In this document: one piece after another, positions 44,671 to 53,964 of the stretch
How positions within the stretch are numbered: position 1 is the first letter of the stretch
Layout: each line of letters opens with the position of its first letter
NCBI GenBank assembly: GCA_040081715.1
Contig: JBEBFY010000002.1
Location: 124,001 to 188,000 of the forward strand
Length of the DNA stretch: 64,000 nucleotides
Direction of reading: 5' to 3'
From: CANKJK01 sp040081715
Lineage (GTDB): Bacteria; Acidobacteriota; Vicinamibacteria; Vicinamibacterales; UBA2999
Notes under the pieces: model-generated
Databases searched by the model: none
Told to the model about the DNA's origin: nothing
What the model saw: only the letters and a program-made list of their open reading frames with translations
Program-made: the position numbers and the translations under genes

Positions 44671-45198
44671 GTGATCCGACCCTTCAAAGGGATCCTCCCC
44701 GTCATCGATCCCTCGGTCTTCGTGGATGACTCGGCCCAGGTCATCGGGGACGTGCATCTTGGCGCCGAGTGCAGCGTCTGGATGAATGTCGTCATGCGCG
44801 GCGACGTGAACATCATCCGGGTCGGCCGGAAGTCCAATATCCAGGACGGCACCATCGTGCACGTCAACCGCGTGCCTTCGCACCCCTGTCTCATCGGCAA
44901 CGAGGTGACGATCGGCCACGGCGCCATCGTCCACGGGTGCACGATTGAGGATCGGTGCCTTATCGGTATGGGCGTCATCCTCCTGAACGGCTGCCACATC
45001 GGTGCCGGGTCCATCATCGCTGCTGGCGCGCTTGTGCCTGAAGGCATGCGGATTCCGCCCGGGTCGATGGTGATGGGGATGCCGGCGAAGGTGCGCCGCC
45101 CGCTCACGCCCGAGGAGGATGCGTCGCTCGATAAATACGCCGCCAGCTACGTGCGCTACCGCCTGGACTACATGCCCACGCCCGTGGCGGCCTCGTGA
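44671..45198 (+). CDS. Gamma-carbonic anhydrase family hexapeptide-repeat protein
   Basis: Left-handed beta-helix trimer protein of 175 residues. The three zinc-ligand histidines of the family are present in GTIVHVNRV and in TIGHGAIVHGC. It may be a true carbonic anhydrase or a PaaY/YrdA-type relative; the acidic proton-shuttle loop of Cam is not evident. GTG 44671 sits behind GGGGA; a TAAGAT box 6 nt upstream is a possible leaderless promoter. Its stop overlaps the hisS GTG. Confidence 0.88.
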   Translation: MIRPFKGILPVIDPSVFVDDSAQVIGDVHLGAECSVWMNVVMRGDVNIIRVGRKSNIQDGTIVHVNRVPSHPCLIGNEVTIGHGAIVHGCTIEDRCLIGMGVILLNGCHIGAGSIIAAGALVPEGMRIPPGSMVMGMPAKVRRPLTPEEDASLDKYAASYVRYRLDYMPTPVAAS

Positions 45199-46562
45199 GT
45201 TCCGGCAAGGTCAGCACCGGCCCCGCCCGGGGCATGCGCGATTTCCTCCCGGAGGATGTGCGCCGCCGCGCGTTCGTGATCGACGTCGTGACCCGGGTCT
45301 ACGAGTCCTACGGCTTCGAGCCGCTGGAAACGCCCGCGGTTGAGAACATCGAGACGCTCCTCGGCAAGTACGGCGAGGAAGGCAACCAGCTGATCTTCAA
45401 GATCCTGAAGCGCGGCGAGCACGAGGCCTCCGGACAGCCCGATCTTGCGCTGCGTTACGACCTGACCGTGCCGCTCGCGCGTGTCGTAGCCGAGCACCGG
45501 GCCAAACTGCCACGCCTGTTTCGCCGCTACCAGATTCAGCCGGTCTGGCGTGCGGACCGCCCAGCCCGCGGGCGCTTCCGTGAGTTCTACCAGTGCGACG
45601 TCGACGCCCTCGGTTCAGCCTCGCCTGTTGTGGAGGCCGAGTTGTGCGCCGCCGTCAGCGAGGTGCTGACCGCGCTCGGGTTCCAGGGTTTTCAGATCCG
45701 GATCAACCATCGCGAACTGCTGCGGGCGGTTCTCGATGCGGCCGGTGTGCCCGAGGCGCTCCACGGCGAGGCGCTGATTGCCGTCGACAAGCTCGACAAG
45801 ATCGGTCCGTCAGGCGTCACGGCCGAACTGGCCGCTCGTGGCGTGAGACCTGAGGCTGCCAGCCGGCTGCTTGGCGTGTTTGACGCTTCAGGCGAGGGCA
45901 ACGACGCCGCGCTGCTTCGTCTGGCGGCCTTTGTCTCGGCTGGAGCCCCGGCGGGCGCTGCTGATCCGGCCTGCATCGCCAACCTGCGAGCCATTCTGCG
46001 ACTATGCGAGGGCACACCGGCTCAGGGAGCTCTGCGCGTGGATCCCAGCTTGGCCCGCGGGCTGTCGTACTACACCGGCGCCATCATGGAGATCGCTGTG
46101 GCCGATCTTCCGGGGAGTCTTGGCGGCGGCGGCCGCTACGACGGGCTGGTTGGCATGTTCTCGGGTGAGCAGGTGCCGGCATGCGGGTTTTCGCTCGGCC
46201 TGGAGCGGATTCTTGTCGTGATGGGGGAGCGCGGCCTCTTCCCGCCGAGCCTGGCCACGGCACCGGCCGACGTGATGGTGTCGGTGTTCCGGGAGGAAGA
46301 CCTCGGGTACGCGATGCGGGTGGCAGGGACCCTGCGGCGGGGCGGCCTGCGGGTGCTGGTCTATCCGGACGTGGATAAGATGGGTAAGCAGATCAAATAC
46401 GCCAGCGGGTGTGGCATTCCGTGTGTGGCCATTCTGGGTGAGACCGAGGTGGCAGCAGGCACGGTGTCGGTGAAGCTGCTGGCGAGCGGCCGGCAGGACA
46501 CCGTTGCGCTCGCGGACGCGGCGCGCACGATTCAGGCATTTCTGGGAGAAGTACGTGGCTGA
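45195..46562 (+). CDS. hisS: Histidine-tRNA ligase
   Basis: Class II synthetase charging tRNA-His. Motif 1 region GMRDFLPEDVRRR, histidine-binding YDLTVPLAR, motif 2 with RADRPARGRFREFYQCDVD, the RGLSYYTG histidine-A segment, motif 3 CGFSLGLERI, and an anticodon-binding domain at the C-terminus. 455 residues, slightly longer than E. coli (424). The synthetase-specific segments argue against HisZ. GTG start overlaps the preceding stop. Confidence 0.95.
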   Translation: MSSGKVSTGPARGMRDFLPEDVRRRAFVIDVVTRVYESYGFEPLETPAVENIETLLGKYGEEGNQLIFKILKRGEHEASGQPDLALRYDLTVPLARVVAEHRAKLPRLFRRYQIQPVWRADRPARGRFREFYQCDVDALGSASPVVEAELCAAVSEVLTALGFQGFQIRINHRELLRAVLDAAGVPEALHGEALIAVDKLDKIGPSGVTAELAARGVRPEAASRLLGVFDASGEGNDAALLRLAAFVSAGAPAGAADPACIANLRAILRLCEGTPAQGALRVDPSLARGLSYYTGAIMEIAVADLPGSLGGGGRYDGLVGMFSGEQVPACGFSLGLERILVVMGERGLFPPSLATAPADVMVSVFREEDLGYAMRVAGTLRRGGLRVLVYPDVDKMGKQIKYASGCGIPCVAILGETEVAAGTVSVKLLASGRQDTVALADAARTIQAFLGEVRG

Positions 46563-48327
46563 GCAACTGGGTGACCTGACGCGAACACATGCCTGTGGCG
46601 ACCTGAGCGCGGCCGATGTCGGGCGTGAAGTGGTGCTGCTCGGGTGGGTGCACCGTGTGCGCGATCTGGGTGGAGTTCTGTTCGTGGACGTGCGCGACCG
46701 GAGTGGCGTGTCGCAGGTCGTGTTTGATGCGGACGACGAGGTGATGCTGGCGAAGGCCAAGCGCCTGCGGTCGGAATTTGTCGTCGGGGTCTCAGGCGTC
46801 GTGCGCCGCCGGTCCGAGGACACGGTGAACCCGAAGCTCGAGTCTGGCGACGTGGAAGTCGTGGTCCGCCAGCTCACGCTTCTGAATGAGGCGAAGACGC
46901 CACCGTTTCAGGTGGCCGAGGATTCGCCGGTGTCGGAGGAGGTGCGGCTCAAGTACCGCTACCTGGACCTGCGCCGGCCGCGCCTGCAGGCCAACATCGG
47001 CCTGCGCCACAAGCTCACGACGACGATCCGGCGATACTTCGACGACGAGGGCTTCTGGGAGATCGAAACGCCCATCCTCACGAAGTCCACGCCCGAAGGT
47101 GCCCGCGACTATCTCGTGCCGAGCCGTGTGCACCCGGGCGAGTTCTTCGCACTGCCGCAGTCGCCTCAGCTCTTCAAGCAGATCCTCATGGTCGCCGGCA
47201 TGGACAAGTACATGCAGATCTGCAGGTGCTTCCGCGACGAAGACCTGCGGGCGGATCGTCAGCCGGAGTTCACGCAGGTCGACGTGGAGATGTCCTTCGC
47301 CAGGCCGGAGACGATCTTCAATCTGATCGAGCCGCTGATGGTGAAGGTGTTCGGCCTCATCGGGTCGGACGTGGCGACGCCGTTCCAACGGATGTCCTAC
47401 GCCGAGGCGATGGCGACGTACGGCTCGGACAAGCCGGACCTTCGTCCGGGCATGCCGATTCAGGATCTGGGACGCCTCTTCACGGAGTCGCAGTTCCGCG
47501 TGTTCAAGGAGATCGTGAACGGCGGTGGCACGGTCCGCGGCTTCGTGGTGAAGGAGGCCGGCGGCTATTCGCGCAGCGAAGTCGACGGCATCGTCGACGA
47601 GGCGAAGGCGCTCGGCGCCAGTGGCCTGGTGTGGGCCCGGCGCGCGGATGATGGCACGGTGACGAGTTCGGTGATGAAGGCGCTCGGCGAGGCCGAGGTG
47701 GTCCGCGCACTGGACGCCGCAGGCTGCGTGAACGGTGACATCCTCCTCATCGCCGCCGGTGACCCGAACACGGCGTCGAAGCTGCTCGGGCAAATCCGGC
47801 TCAGCCTGGCGAAGCGCAAGGGGCTCCTGAAGCCCGACGACTACCGCTTCCTCTGGGTGGTCGACTTTCCGCTGCTGGAGTGGGACGCGGAGGAGAAGCG
47901 CTTCGTGGCCATGCACCATCCGTTCACCGCCCCGATGGACGACGACCTTGCGCTGATGGACACTGACCCCGGCACGGCGCGGGCGAAGGCCTACGACCTC
48001 GTGCTGAATGGGAGCGAAATCGGCGGCGGCAGCATCCGTATTCACGACGCCACGCTGCAGAGCCGGATCTTCTCGCTGCTGAACATCAGCCCCGAGGAGG
48101 CGAAGCTCCGCTTCGGCTTCTTCCTGGAAGCGCTCGAGTACGGCACGCCGCCGCACGGGGGCATCGCGCTTGGCCTGGACCGGCTCGCGGCGCTGCTGAC
48201 CGGTGAGTCGTCCATCCGCGAGGTCATGGCGTTTCCGAAGACGGCGGCCGCCGTGGATCAGATGTCGAGCGCGCCGTCACCTGTCGACGCCCGGCAGCTG
48301 AAGGATCTTCACATTCGCCTCGTATGA
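46555..48327 (+). CDS. aspS: Aspartate-tRNA ligase
   Basis: Class IIb synthetase of 590 residues, bacterial type. OB-fold anticodon domain (VVLLGWVHRVRDLGGVLFVDVRD), motif 2 with CFRDEDLRADRQPEFTQVD, the bacterial GAD insertion (about 290-410), and motif 3 GIALGLDRLAALL. GTG 46555 lies 8 bases inside the hisS 3' end, behind GGGAGAAG. Whether it also charges tRNA-Asn cannot be decided here. Confidence 0.96.
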   Translation: MAEQLGDLTRTHACGDLSAADVGREVVLLGWVHRVRDLGGVLFVDVRDRSGVSQVVFDADDEVMLAKAKRLRSEFVVGVSGVVRRRSEDTVNPKLESGDVEVVVRQLTLLNEAKTPPFQVAEDSPVSEEVRLKYRYLDLRRPRLQANIGLRHKLTTTIRRYFDDEGFWEIETPILTKSTPEGARDYLVPSRVHPGEFFALPQSPQLFKQILMVAGMDKYMQICRCFRDEDLRADRQPEFTQVDVEMSFARPETIFNLIEPLMVKVFGLIGSDVATPFQRMSYAEAMATYGSDKPDLRPGMPIQDLGRLFTESQFRVFKEIVNGGGTVRGFVVKEAGGYSRSEVDGIVDEAKALGASGLVWARRADDGTVTSSVMKALGEAEVVRALDAAGCVNGDILLIAAGDPNTASKLLGQIRLSLAKRKGLLKPDDYRFLWVVDFPLLEWDAEEKRFVAMHHPFTAPMDDDLALMDTDPGTARAKAYDLVLNGSEIGGGSIRIHDATLQSRIFSLLNISPEEAKLRFGFFLEALEYGTPPHGGIALGLDRLAALLTGESSIREVMAFPKTAAAVDQMSSAPSPVDARQLKDLHIRLV

Positions 48328-49355
48328 AACGAATCGTCCTGCCGGACGAGGGGGTCGAAGCCATCTTCGGGCCACGCGACGCCAACCTGAAGCACATCGA
48401 GGGGCTGCTCGGCGTGCGCCTGCGCACGCAGGGTCATGAGGTGACCGCCGAAGGCCCGCGCGAGGCAGAGGCCCTTGCGGAGCGCATCTTCCTGGGGCTT
48501 GCGGCACTCTCGGGCGAGGGGTACCAGCTCAGCAACGGCGATGTGAAGACCGCCGCGCAGCTCATCGTCGACAACCACGAACTCGACCTGCGCGACTATT
48601 TCCTCCGCGGGAACCAGCGGCAGGCCGGCCGGCGTCGCGTGGCGCCGAAGACGGTGAACCAGCGCCGGTATCTCGAGGCCATCGAGCAGCACGACATCGT
48701 GTTCGGCGTCGGGCCCGCCGGCACCGGCAAGACGTACCTGGCCATGGCCGAGGCCGTGAACTACCTGCTGGCCAAGCGCGTGAGCCGCATCATCCTGGCG
48801 CGCCCGGCGGTAGAAGCGGGGGAGAAGCTCGGGTTCCTCCCCGGCGACCTGGCGGAAAAAGTAAACCCCTACCTGCGTCCGCTCTACGACGCGCTCTACG
48901 ACATGCTCGACACGGAGAAGGCGGCGCGCCTGGTCGAGCGGGGCACCATCGAGGTCGCGCCCCTCGCTTTCATGCGGGGCCGGACGCTGAACGACGCCTT
49001 CGTCATCCTCGACGAGGCCCAGAACGCCACCTCCGAGCAGATGAAGATGTTCCTGACCCGGCTCGGGTTCGGCTCGAAGGCCGTGGTGACCGGCGACCTG
49101 ACGCAGGTCGATTTGCCCGGCGGACGGTCCGGGCTGGTGGAGGCCCTGAAGATCGTGCGGGACGTGCCGGGGATCGGGTTCGTCCACTTCGACGACAAGG
49201 ACGTCGTGCGCCACAAGCTGGTGCAGGAGATTGTCCGGGCGTACGAGCGGGCCGGTGCACCGCCTGCTGCACCCGCTGCGCCGGTTCCCGCCACGCCGGT
49301 TCCAGCAACAGCGCTTCCTGCAAGAGTGGGGCAGGATGCCGCGCCGCGAGGCTGA
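48324..49355 (+). CDS. phoH: PhoH family ATPase
   Basis: Predicted P-loop ATPase linked to RNA metabolism. Walker A GPAGTGKTYLAMA, the ARPAVEAGEKLGFLPGD segment and Walker B region FVILDEAQNA are typical of PhoH-like (YbeZ) proteins, and an N-terminal KH-like segment precedes them. 343 residues with a Pro/Ala-rich tail of about 25. Overlaps aspS by 4 nt and ybeY by 20 nt; the ybeZ-ybeY pairing is widely conserved. Confidence 0.94.
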   Translation: MKRIVLPDEGVEAIFGPRDANLKHIEGLLGVRLRTQGHEVTAEGPREAEALAERIFLGLAALSGEGYQLSNGDVKTAAQLIVDNHELDLRDYFLRGNQRQAGRRRVAPKTVNQRRYLEAIEQHDIVFGVGPAGTGKTYLAMAEAVNYLLAKRVSRIILARPAVEAGEKLGFLPGDLAEKVNPYLRPLYDALYDMLDTEKAARLVERGTIEVAPLAFMRGRTLNDAFVILDEAQNATSEQMKMFLTRLGFGSKAVVTGDLTQVDLPGGRSGLVEALKIVRDVPGIGFVHFDDKDVVRHKLVQEIVRAYERAGAPPAAPAAPVPATPVPATALPARVGQDAAPRG

Positions 49356-49809
49356 ACCCCGTCGCAGGGCCGCCACTCGGCCCCCGCGGCTGGCCGTGGA
49401 GGTGGTCCCGTTCCGGGGTACCCCGGCCCGTGGCCTTGGGGTCTGGCTGAGCCGGTGCGCGCCCAGGGCAGCAGCCGGGAGCGTGTGCGTGGCCCTGGTC
49501 AGCGATGCCCGGATCCGGGGACTCAACCGTCAGTACCGTGGTGTCGATAAGACGACTGACGTGCTGTCCTTTCCCTCGGGCGACGCCTTCCTGGGAGATA
49601 TCGTGATTGCCACCGGCGTGGCCCGCCGTCAGGCGGAGGCGGCCGGGCACGCCCTTTCGACGGAGCTGAAAGTGCTGGCTCTCCACGGTCTCCTGCACCT
49701 GCTCGGCTACGATCACGAGACCGACGGCGGCGAAATGGCGCGGCTGGAGCAGCGGCTCCGGCGGCGGCACGGTCTGCCGGCGGGCCTGATCGAGCGAAGC
49801 TCCCGATGA
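49336..49809 (+). CDS. ybeY: Endoribonuclease YbeY
   Basis: Metal-dependent RNase involved in 16S rRNA 3' maturation and ribosome quality control. The zinc site HGLLHLLGYDHETD supplies three histidines in H-x3-H-x5-H, preceded by TDVLSFPSG. From ATG 49336 it has 157 residues, normal; longer readings lie inside phoH. The N-terminal 15 residues are very basic. It lies between phoH and a CorC-type gene, as in many bacteria. Confidence 0.94.
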   Translation: MPRREAEPRRRAATRPPRLAVEVVPFRGTPARGLGVWLSRCAPRAAAGSVCVALVSDARIRGLNRQYRGVDKTTDVLSFPSGDAFLGDIVIATGVARRQAEAAGHALSTELKVLALHGLLHLLGYDHETDGGEMARLEQRLRRRHGLPAGLIERSSR

Positions 49810-51044
49810 CCCCACTCGCCCTGTTCGTGCTGGCGTGCCTGACCGTGGCGCTCGGCTGCGTGGAGACGGCGTTCTCCGCGATGCTGCGGCTCTCCCTCCG
49901 GCTGATGGCGGAGCGCGACGATACCAATGACAGGCTCACCGGGTATCTCGCCGACCCCCTCTCGCTCTTTGTACCCGTGCGGCTGCTCTCGGCGGCCTGC
50001 CTGGTGCTGGCGGCGCTCCTGGTCGAACTCACGACCGGCTCCGAAGGGTGGCGGGCGGGACTGGTCATCTTCCTGGCGATGGGTATCTGGACGCTCGGCC
50101 TGCAGTACGCGCTGCCGGCCCTGATCATCCGGCGGGACCCGGAGCAGGCCCTGACCCTGCTGCTGCCGGTGTTCGATGCGGCGGCGCGCCCCCTTGCGCC
50201 CCTGACGCGGCCGCTGGTGGCGCTGGTCGCCGGTCTCCGGGAGGCAGAGTCCGGTGAATCGGCCGGCGTCGAGTCCGGAGCGGCGGCGGGAGCCGAGGGC
50301 GCCGACGAGGATGCGATCTCCGACGAGGAGGGTCGCGACCTGCTCAGGTCGATCATCGACTTCACCGGCGCGCTGGTCAGGGAAGTGATGACGCCGAGGC
50401 CGGACGTCGTGGCCATCCCCGTGACGTCATCGCTGGCGGACCTTCGGGGCCTGTTCCGCGAGGAGCAGTACTCCCGGATTCCCGTGTACCGCGACAGCCT
50501 GGACAACATCCTCGGCGTCGTGTTCGTGAAGGACCTGGTGGCGCTGCCCCCAGGGGCGGAGCCGCCGCTGACCACGCTGATGCGGACGGCCCACTTCGTA
50601 CCTGAGAGCAAGCGGGCCACCGAACTGCTGAAGGAACTGCAGCGGAAGCAGTCGCATATGGCCATCGTGGTCGACGAGTACGGCGGCACGGCGGGCCTGG
50701 TGACCGTCGAGGATCTGCTGGAGGAAATCGTCGGCGAGATCCGCGACGAGTACGACACCGAAGGGGAGTCGGTCATCGAGGAAGCGGACGGAGCGTTCCT
50801 TGTGCAGGGGAAGGCCAACGTGGACGACGTGGCCGAGCACCTCGGGTTGTCCATCGTCCGCGAGGGCTTCGAAACGGTGGGCGGACTCCTGCTGGCCCGG
50901 CTGGGCCGGATGCCGTACGTCGGGGAAGTGTTTCAGACCGACGCGCTGGAGGTCGAGGTGGTCGAGGTCGAGCGGCGACGCATCACCAAGGTGCGCCTGA
51001 GGCGCGTGGTGCCCGGCGACGGGCCCGAGGCCGTCGACGCATGA
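49806..51044 (+). CDS. CNNM/CorC-HlyC family membrane protein
   Basis: Predicted magnesium/cobalt-related transporter or regulator. An N-terminal DUF21-like membrane region with three to four helices (about 1-140), two CBS domains (about 190-320, including REVMTPRPDVVAIPV and MAIVVDEYGGTAGLVTVEDLLEE) and a C-terminal transporter-associated domain (about 330-400). 412 residues. Starts 4 nt before the ybeY stop and overlaps era by 4 nt. Confidence 0.92.
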   Translation: MTPLALFVLACLTVALGCVETAFSAMLRLSLRLMAERDDTNDRLTGYLADPLSLFVPVRLLSAACLVLAALLVELTTGSEGWRAGLVIFLAMGIWTLGLQYALPALIIRRDPEQALTLLLPVFDAAARPLAPLTRPLVALVAGLREAESGESAGVESGAAAGAEGADEDAISDEEGRDLLRSIIDFTGALVREVMTPRPDVVAIPVTSSLADLRGLFREEQYSRIPVYRDSLDNILGVVFVKDLVALPPGAEPPLTTLMRTAHFVPESKRATELLKELQRKQSHMAIVVDEYGGTAGLVTVEDLLEEIVGEIRDEYDTEGESVIEEADGAFLVQGKANVDDVAEHLGLSIVREGFETVGGLLLARLGRMPYVGEVFQTDALEVEVVEVERRRITKVRLRRVVPGDGPEAVDA

Positions 51045-51925
51045 AGGCGGGAACCGTCGCGCTCATCGGACGTCCGAACGCCGGGAAGTCCACGCTGCTC
51101 AACCGGCTCGTGGGCGAGAAGGTGGCGATCACCTCCGACAAGCCGCAGACCACACGCACCCGCATTCTGGGCGTGCGGAACGCCCCTGGCGGACAGACCG
51201 TCTTCGTCGATACCCCCGGTGTCCACAAGCCGACGCATCGCATGAATGTGCGCATGGTCGACGCAGCCCTCGATGCCATGCGCGAAGTGGATGCGGTGGT
51301 GCTGGTGGTCGATGCGTCCGTCACGCCTGGCACGGGGGACCGGTTCATGCTCGACCGCGTGGCCGGTCTCAAGACGCCGGTGTTCCTCGTGCTCAACAAG
51401 GTGGATGCCATCACCAAGACGAGCCTGCTGCCGCTCATCGACAGCTACCGCCAGCAGATGGCGTTCCGGGAAATCATGCCGCTGTCGGCGCTCGACGGCA
51501 CGAATGTGGAGGAACTGGCGGCGGCCCTGCTCGACGCGCTCCCGGAAGGCGCCCCGCTCTACCCGGAGGACTACCTCACGGATCAGCAGGAGCGGCAGAC
51601 CGCAGCGGAGCTCGTCCGGGAGCAGGTGCTGCGCTCCATGCACGACGAGCTGCCGTTCTCGACGGCGGTGTTGGTGGACAAGTTCGAGGAGCCTGTCGGG
51701 AAGAAGGGCCTCATGCGGCTCTACTGCACGATCGTCGTAGACCGCGACTCGCAGAAGGCCATCGTGGTCGGGCGCGCCGGGTCGATGATCAAGCGCATCG
51801 GCACCGCGGCGCGGGAACAGCTCGAGGAGCGCTTCGGGTGCAAGGTCTTCCTGGATCTGCACGTGAAGGTCCGTCCGTCGTGGCGCGACGACGAGCGCGC
51901 GCTCGACGACATGGGGCTACACTAG
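51041..51925 (+). CDS. era: GTPase Era
   Basis: Binds the 16S rRNA 3' end and couples 30S assembly to GTP hydrolysis. G1 GRPNAGKSTL, a G2 Thr in the TTRTR loop, G3 DTPG, G4 NKVD, and a C-terminal KH domain with GRAGSMIKRIGTAAREQLEE. 294 residues, normal. The neighbourhood phoH-ybeY-corC-era groups ribosome-maturation genes. Confidence 0.97.
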   Translation: MKAGTVALIGRPNAGKSTLLNRLVGEKVAITSDKPQTTRTRILGVRNAPGGQTVFVDTPGVHKPTHRMNVRMVDAALDAMREVDAVVLVVDASVTPGTGDRFMLDRVAGLKTPVFLVLNKVDAITKTSLLPLIDSYRQQMAFREIMPLSALDGTNVEELAAALLDALPEGAPLYPEDYLTDQQERQTAAELVREQVLRSMHDELPFSTAVLVDKFEEPVGKKGLMRLYCTIVVDRDSQKAIVVGRAGSMIKRIGTAAREQLEERFGCKVFLDLHVKVRPSWRDDERALDDMGLH

Positions 51926-51935
51926 ATCTCTTCCC

Positions 51936-53300
51936 ATGGCCGCGCAGCGCAGAATCGATCTCGTCCTCGACTCAGTCAAGCGACTGCTGCGGATCGGTGC
52001 GACAGCCAACCTCCTGAACCTGCTGCAGAAGCAGCATCCGGCCGACCTGGCGCAGCTCTTCGGTGAGCTGTCGGATCGCGACCGCGAGGCGGCGTTCAGC
52101 GTGCTGGCGGATCGCAACGGGCGTCTCGCGATGGAGACCGTGTCGGAGATCGGGCCTGAAGGCGGCGCCGCCCTGCTCGGCACCCGTTCAGCCGAGGACA
52201 TCGCCAGGCTCGCCCAGGAGATTCCGTCGGACGACGCGGCGGCCCTCATCGACTACCTCCCGGAGGAACTCTCCTCGGCCGTCCTGGCCCTGATGCGTCC
52301 CAAGGAGTCCGGGGTAGTCGAGAACCTCCTCGAGTACGAGGAGCAGACGGCCGGCCGCATCATGAACCCCAACGTCTTCGCGCTCAGCGAGGAGATGACG
52401 GTGGGGCAGGCCATCGCCGAGTTGCAGGGTGCGCGCGACGTCGAGATGGTGTTCTACCTCTACGTGGTGGATGAGCGACGGCACCTGGTCGGGGTGACGT
52501 CATTGCGGCGGCTCCTTCTGGTCTCGCCCGAAACGCCGCTCAAGCGGATCATGACGGCGGACCTCATCAGCGCCAGGGTGGATACCGACCAGGAGGAAGT
52601 GGCGCGCCAGGTGGCGTCCTACAACCTGCTGGCGATTCCCGTCGTCGATCAGGAGAACAAGCTGGTCGGCATCATCACGGTGGACGACGTCATCGACGTC
52701 ATCAAGGACGAGGCGACCGAAGACATCCTGCGCCTGGCCGGTGTGTCGGGCGATGAGAATGTCTTCACCTCTCCCCTGGAATCCCTGAAGCTCCGTTTCC
52801 CGTGGCTGGCCGTGAATCTGGCGACCGCCTTTCTGGCGGCCTCCGTGGTGGCGCTCTTCGAGCACACGATTAGCCAGCTCACCGTGCTGGCCATCTTCAT
52901 GCCGATCGTGGCGGGCATGGGCGGCAATGCCGCTACGCAGACGCTGACGGTCATTGTTCGCGGCATCGCGCTCGGTGAGCTGACGTGGAGCAATGCGCGC
53001 AAAGCGCTGCTCAAGGAGGTCTTCGTCGGCGTCGGCAATGGCCTGGCGACTGGCGTCATCGCCGCTGTGGTCGTATCCCTCTTCAGGGGCGAGCCGATCA
53101 TCGGCGTGCTCCTGGGCGTGGCGATGCTGTTCAACCTGTTCGTGGCCGCCATGGCGGGCACGCTCATCCCGCTCGGGCTCAAGGCCATGAAGATCGACCC
53201 GGCCCTGGCCTCCTCCGTATTCATCACGATGTTCACCGACGTGGCCGGGTTCGCCTCCTTCCTTGGCCTGGCGACGCTGTACCTGCGCATGGCCGGTTAA
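51936..53300 (+). CDS. mgtE: Magnesium transporter MgtE
   Basis: Homodimeric Mg2+ channel gated by cytosolic Mg2+. N domain of helical repeats (about 1-130), two CBS domains (about 135-260, with AGRIMNPNVFALSEEMTV and IPVVDQENKLVGIITVDDVIDV), a plug helix and five membrane helices (about 285-454) including the pore motif GGNAATQTLTV. 454 residues, normal. 10 nt after era. Confidence 0.96.
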   Translation: MAAQRRIDLVLDSVKRLLRIGATANLLNLLQKQHPADLAQLFGELSDRDREAAFSVLADRNGRLAMETVSEIGPEGGAALLGTRSAEDIARLAQEIPSDDAAALIDYLPEELSSAVLALMRPKESGVVENLLEYEEQTAGRIMNPNVFALSEEMTVGQAIAELQGARDVEMVFYLYVVDERRHLVGVTSLRRLLLVSPETPLKRIMTADLISARVDTDQEEVARQVASYNLLAIPVVDQENKLVGIITVDDVIDVIKDEATEDILRLAGVSGDENVFTSPLESLKLRFPWLAVNLATAFLAASVVALFEHTISQLTVLAIFMPIVAGMGGNAATQTLTVIVRGIALGELTWSNARKALLKEVFVGVGNGLATGVIAAVVVSLFRGEPIIGVLLGVAMLFNLFVAAMAGTLIPLGLKAMKIDPALASSVFITMFTDVAGFASFLGLATLYLRMAG

Positions 53301-53306
53301 CCGCCT

Positions 53307-53954
53307 GTGCCGCTTTACTCTGGCGACGCGCTGATCCTGCGCACGTACAAGCTCGCCGAGGCCGACCGGATCGTCGTGTTCCTGACCCGTGACCGGGGGA
53401 AGAAACGTGGCGTGGCCAAGGGGGCGAGGCGGCCCCGGTCCCGGTTTACCGGTGCTCTGGAGCCCCTGACCGAAGTGAAAGTTGCGTACTTCGAGAAGGA
53501 AGGCCGCGAACTGGTGGGAATCAACTACGCTGAGACGGTCCAGTCGCCGCTGAAACTGAGTGGAAGCGCCTTGGAACATGTCGGCTACTTTGCCGAACTG
53601 CTTGACGAGTGGGCGCAGGATGCCGACGAGGACGAACGGCTGTTCCGGCTGGGCACGTCGATACTGGACGCGCTGATCGCGGGCGCGCCGGTGGCGCCGG
53701 TGGCGCGGTATTTCGAGTACTGGCTGTTGCAGCTGCAGGGGCTCTACCCGGAAGTGCGGGGCGGCTTGTCGGAGAGGGCCCAGGCCTTCCTGACGGCGTC
53801 GCGGACACTGTCTCCGGGGCGCGCTGCGGCACTGGCGGTGGATGACGGCGTGTTACGGGAACTGGAAGGGACGCATCGGGCGCTGATCTCGATGCATCTG
53901 GAGAAGACCTTGAAGTCGGACCGCGTGCTGCGCGAGTTGCGGCGGCACCTCTGA
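53307..53954 (+). CDS. recO: DNA repair protein RecO, zinc-less form
   Basis: Recombination mediator acting with RecR/RecF. The N-terminal OB fold begins LYSGDALILRTYKLAEADRIV and continues RDRGKKRGVAKGARRP, clear RecO signatures. 215 residues (usual about 240). The protein has no cysteine at all, so the CxxC zinc finger found in many RecO proteins is missing; the region after LQGLYPEV is shortened. GTG start 6 nt after mgtE. Confidence 0.92.
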   Translation: MPLYSGDALILRTYKLAEADRIVVFLTRDRGKKRGVAKGARRPRSRFTGALEPLTEVKVAYFEKEGRELVGINYAETVQSPLKLSGSALEHVGYFAELLDEWAQDADEDERLFRLGTSILDALIAGAPVAPVARYFEYWLLQLQGLYPEVRGGLSERAQAFLTASRTLSPGRAAALAVDDGVLRELEGTHRALISMHLEKTLKSDRVLRELRRHL

Positions 53955-53964
53955 GGCGGACATC

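Noticed and set aside
46792..48156. 454-codon open frame opposite aspS
   Set aside because: Arg/Leu/His-rich antisense translation with no recognisable motif; aspS is unambiguous.
53955..53964. T-box leader for glyQS
   Set aside because: The gap to recO is 10 nt; no specifier or antiterminator structure can fit.
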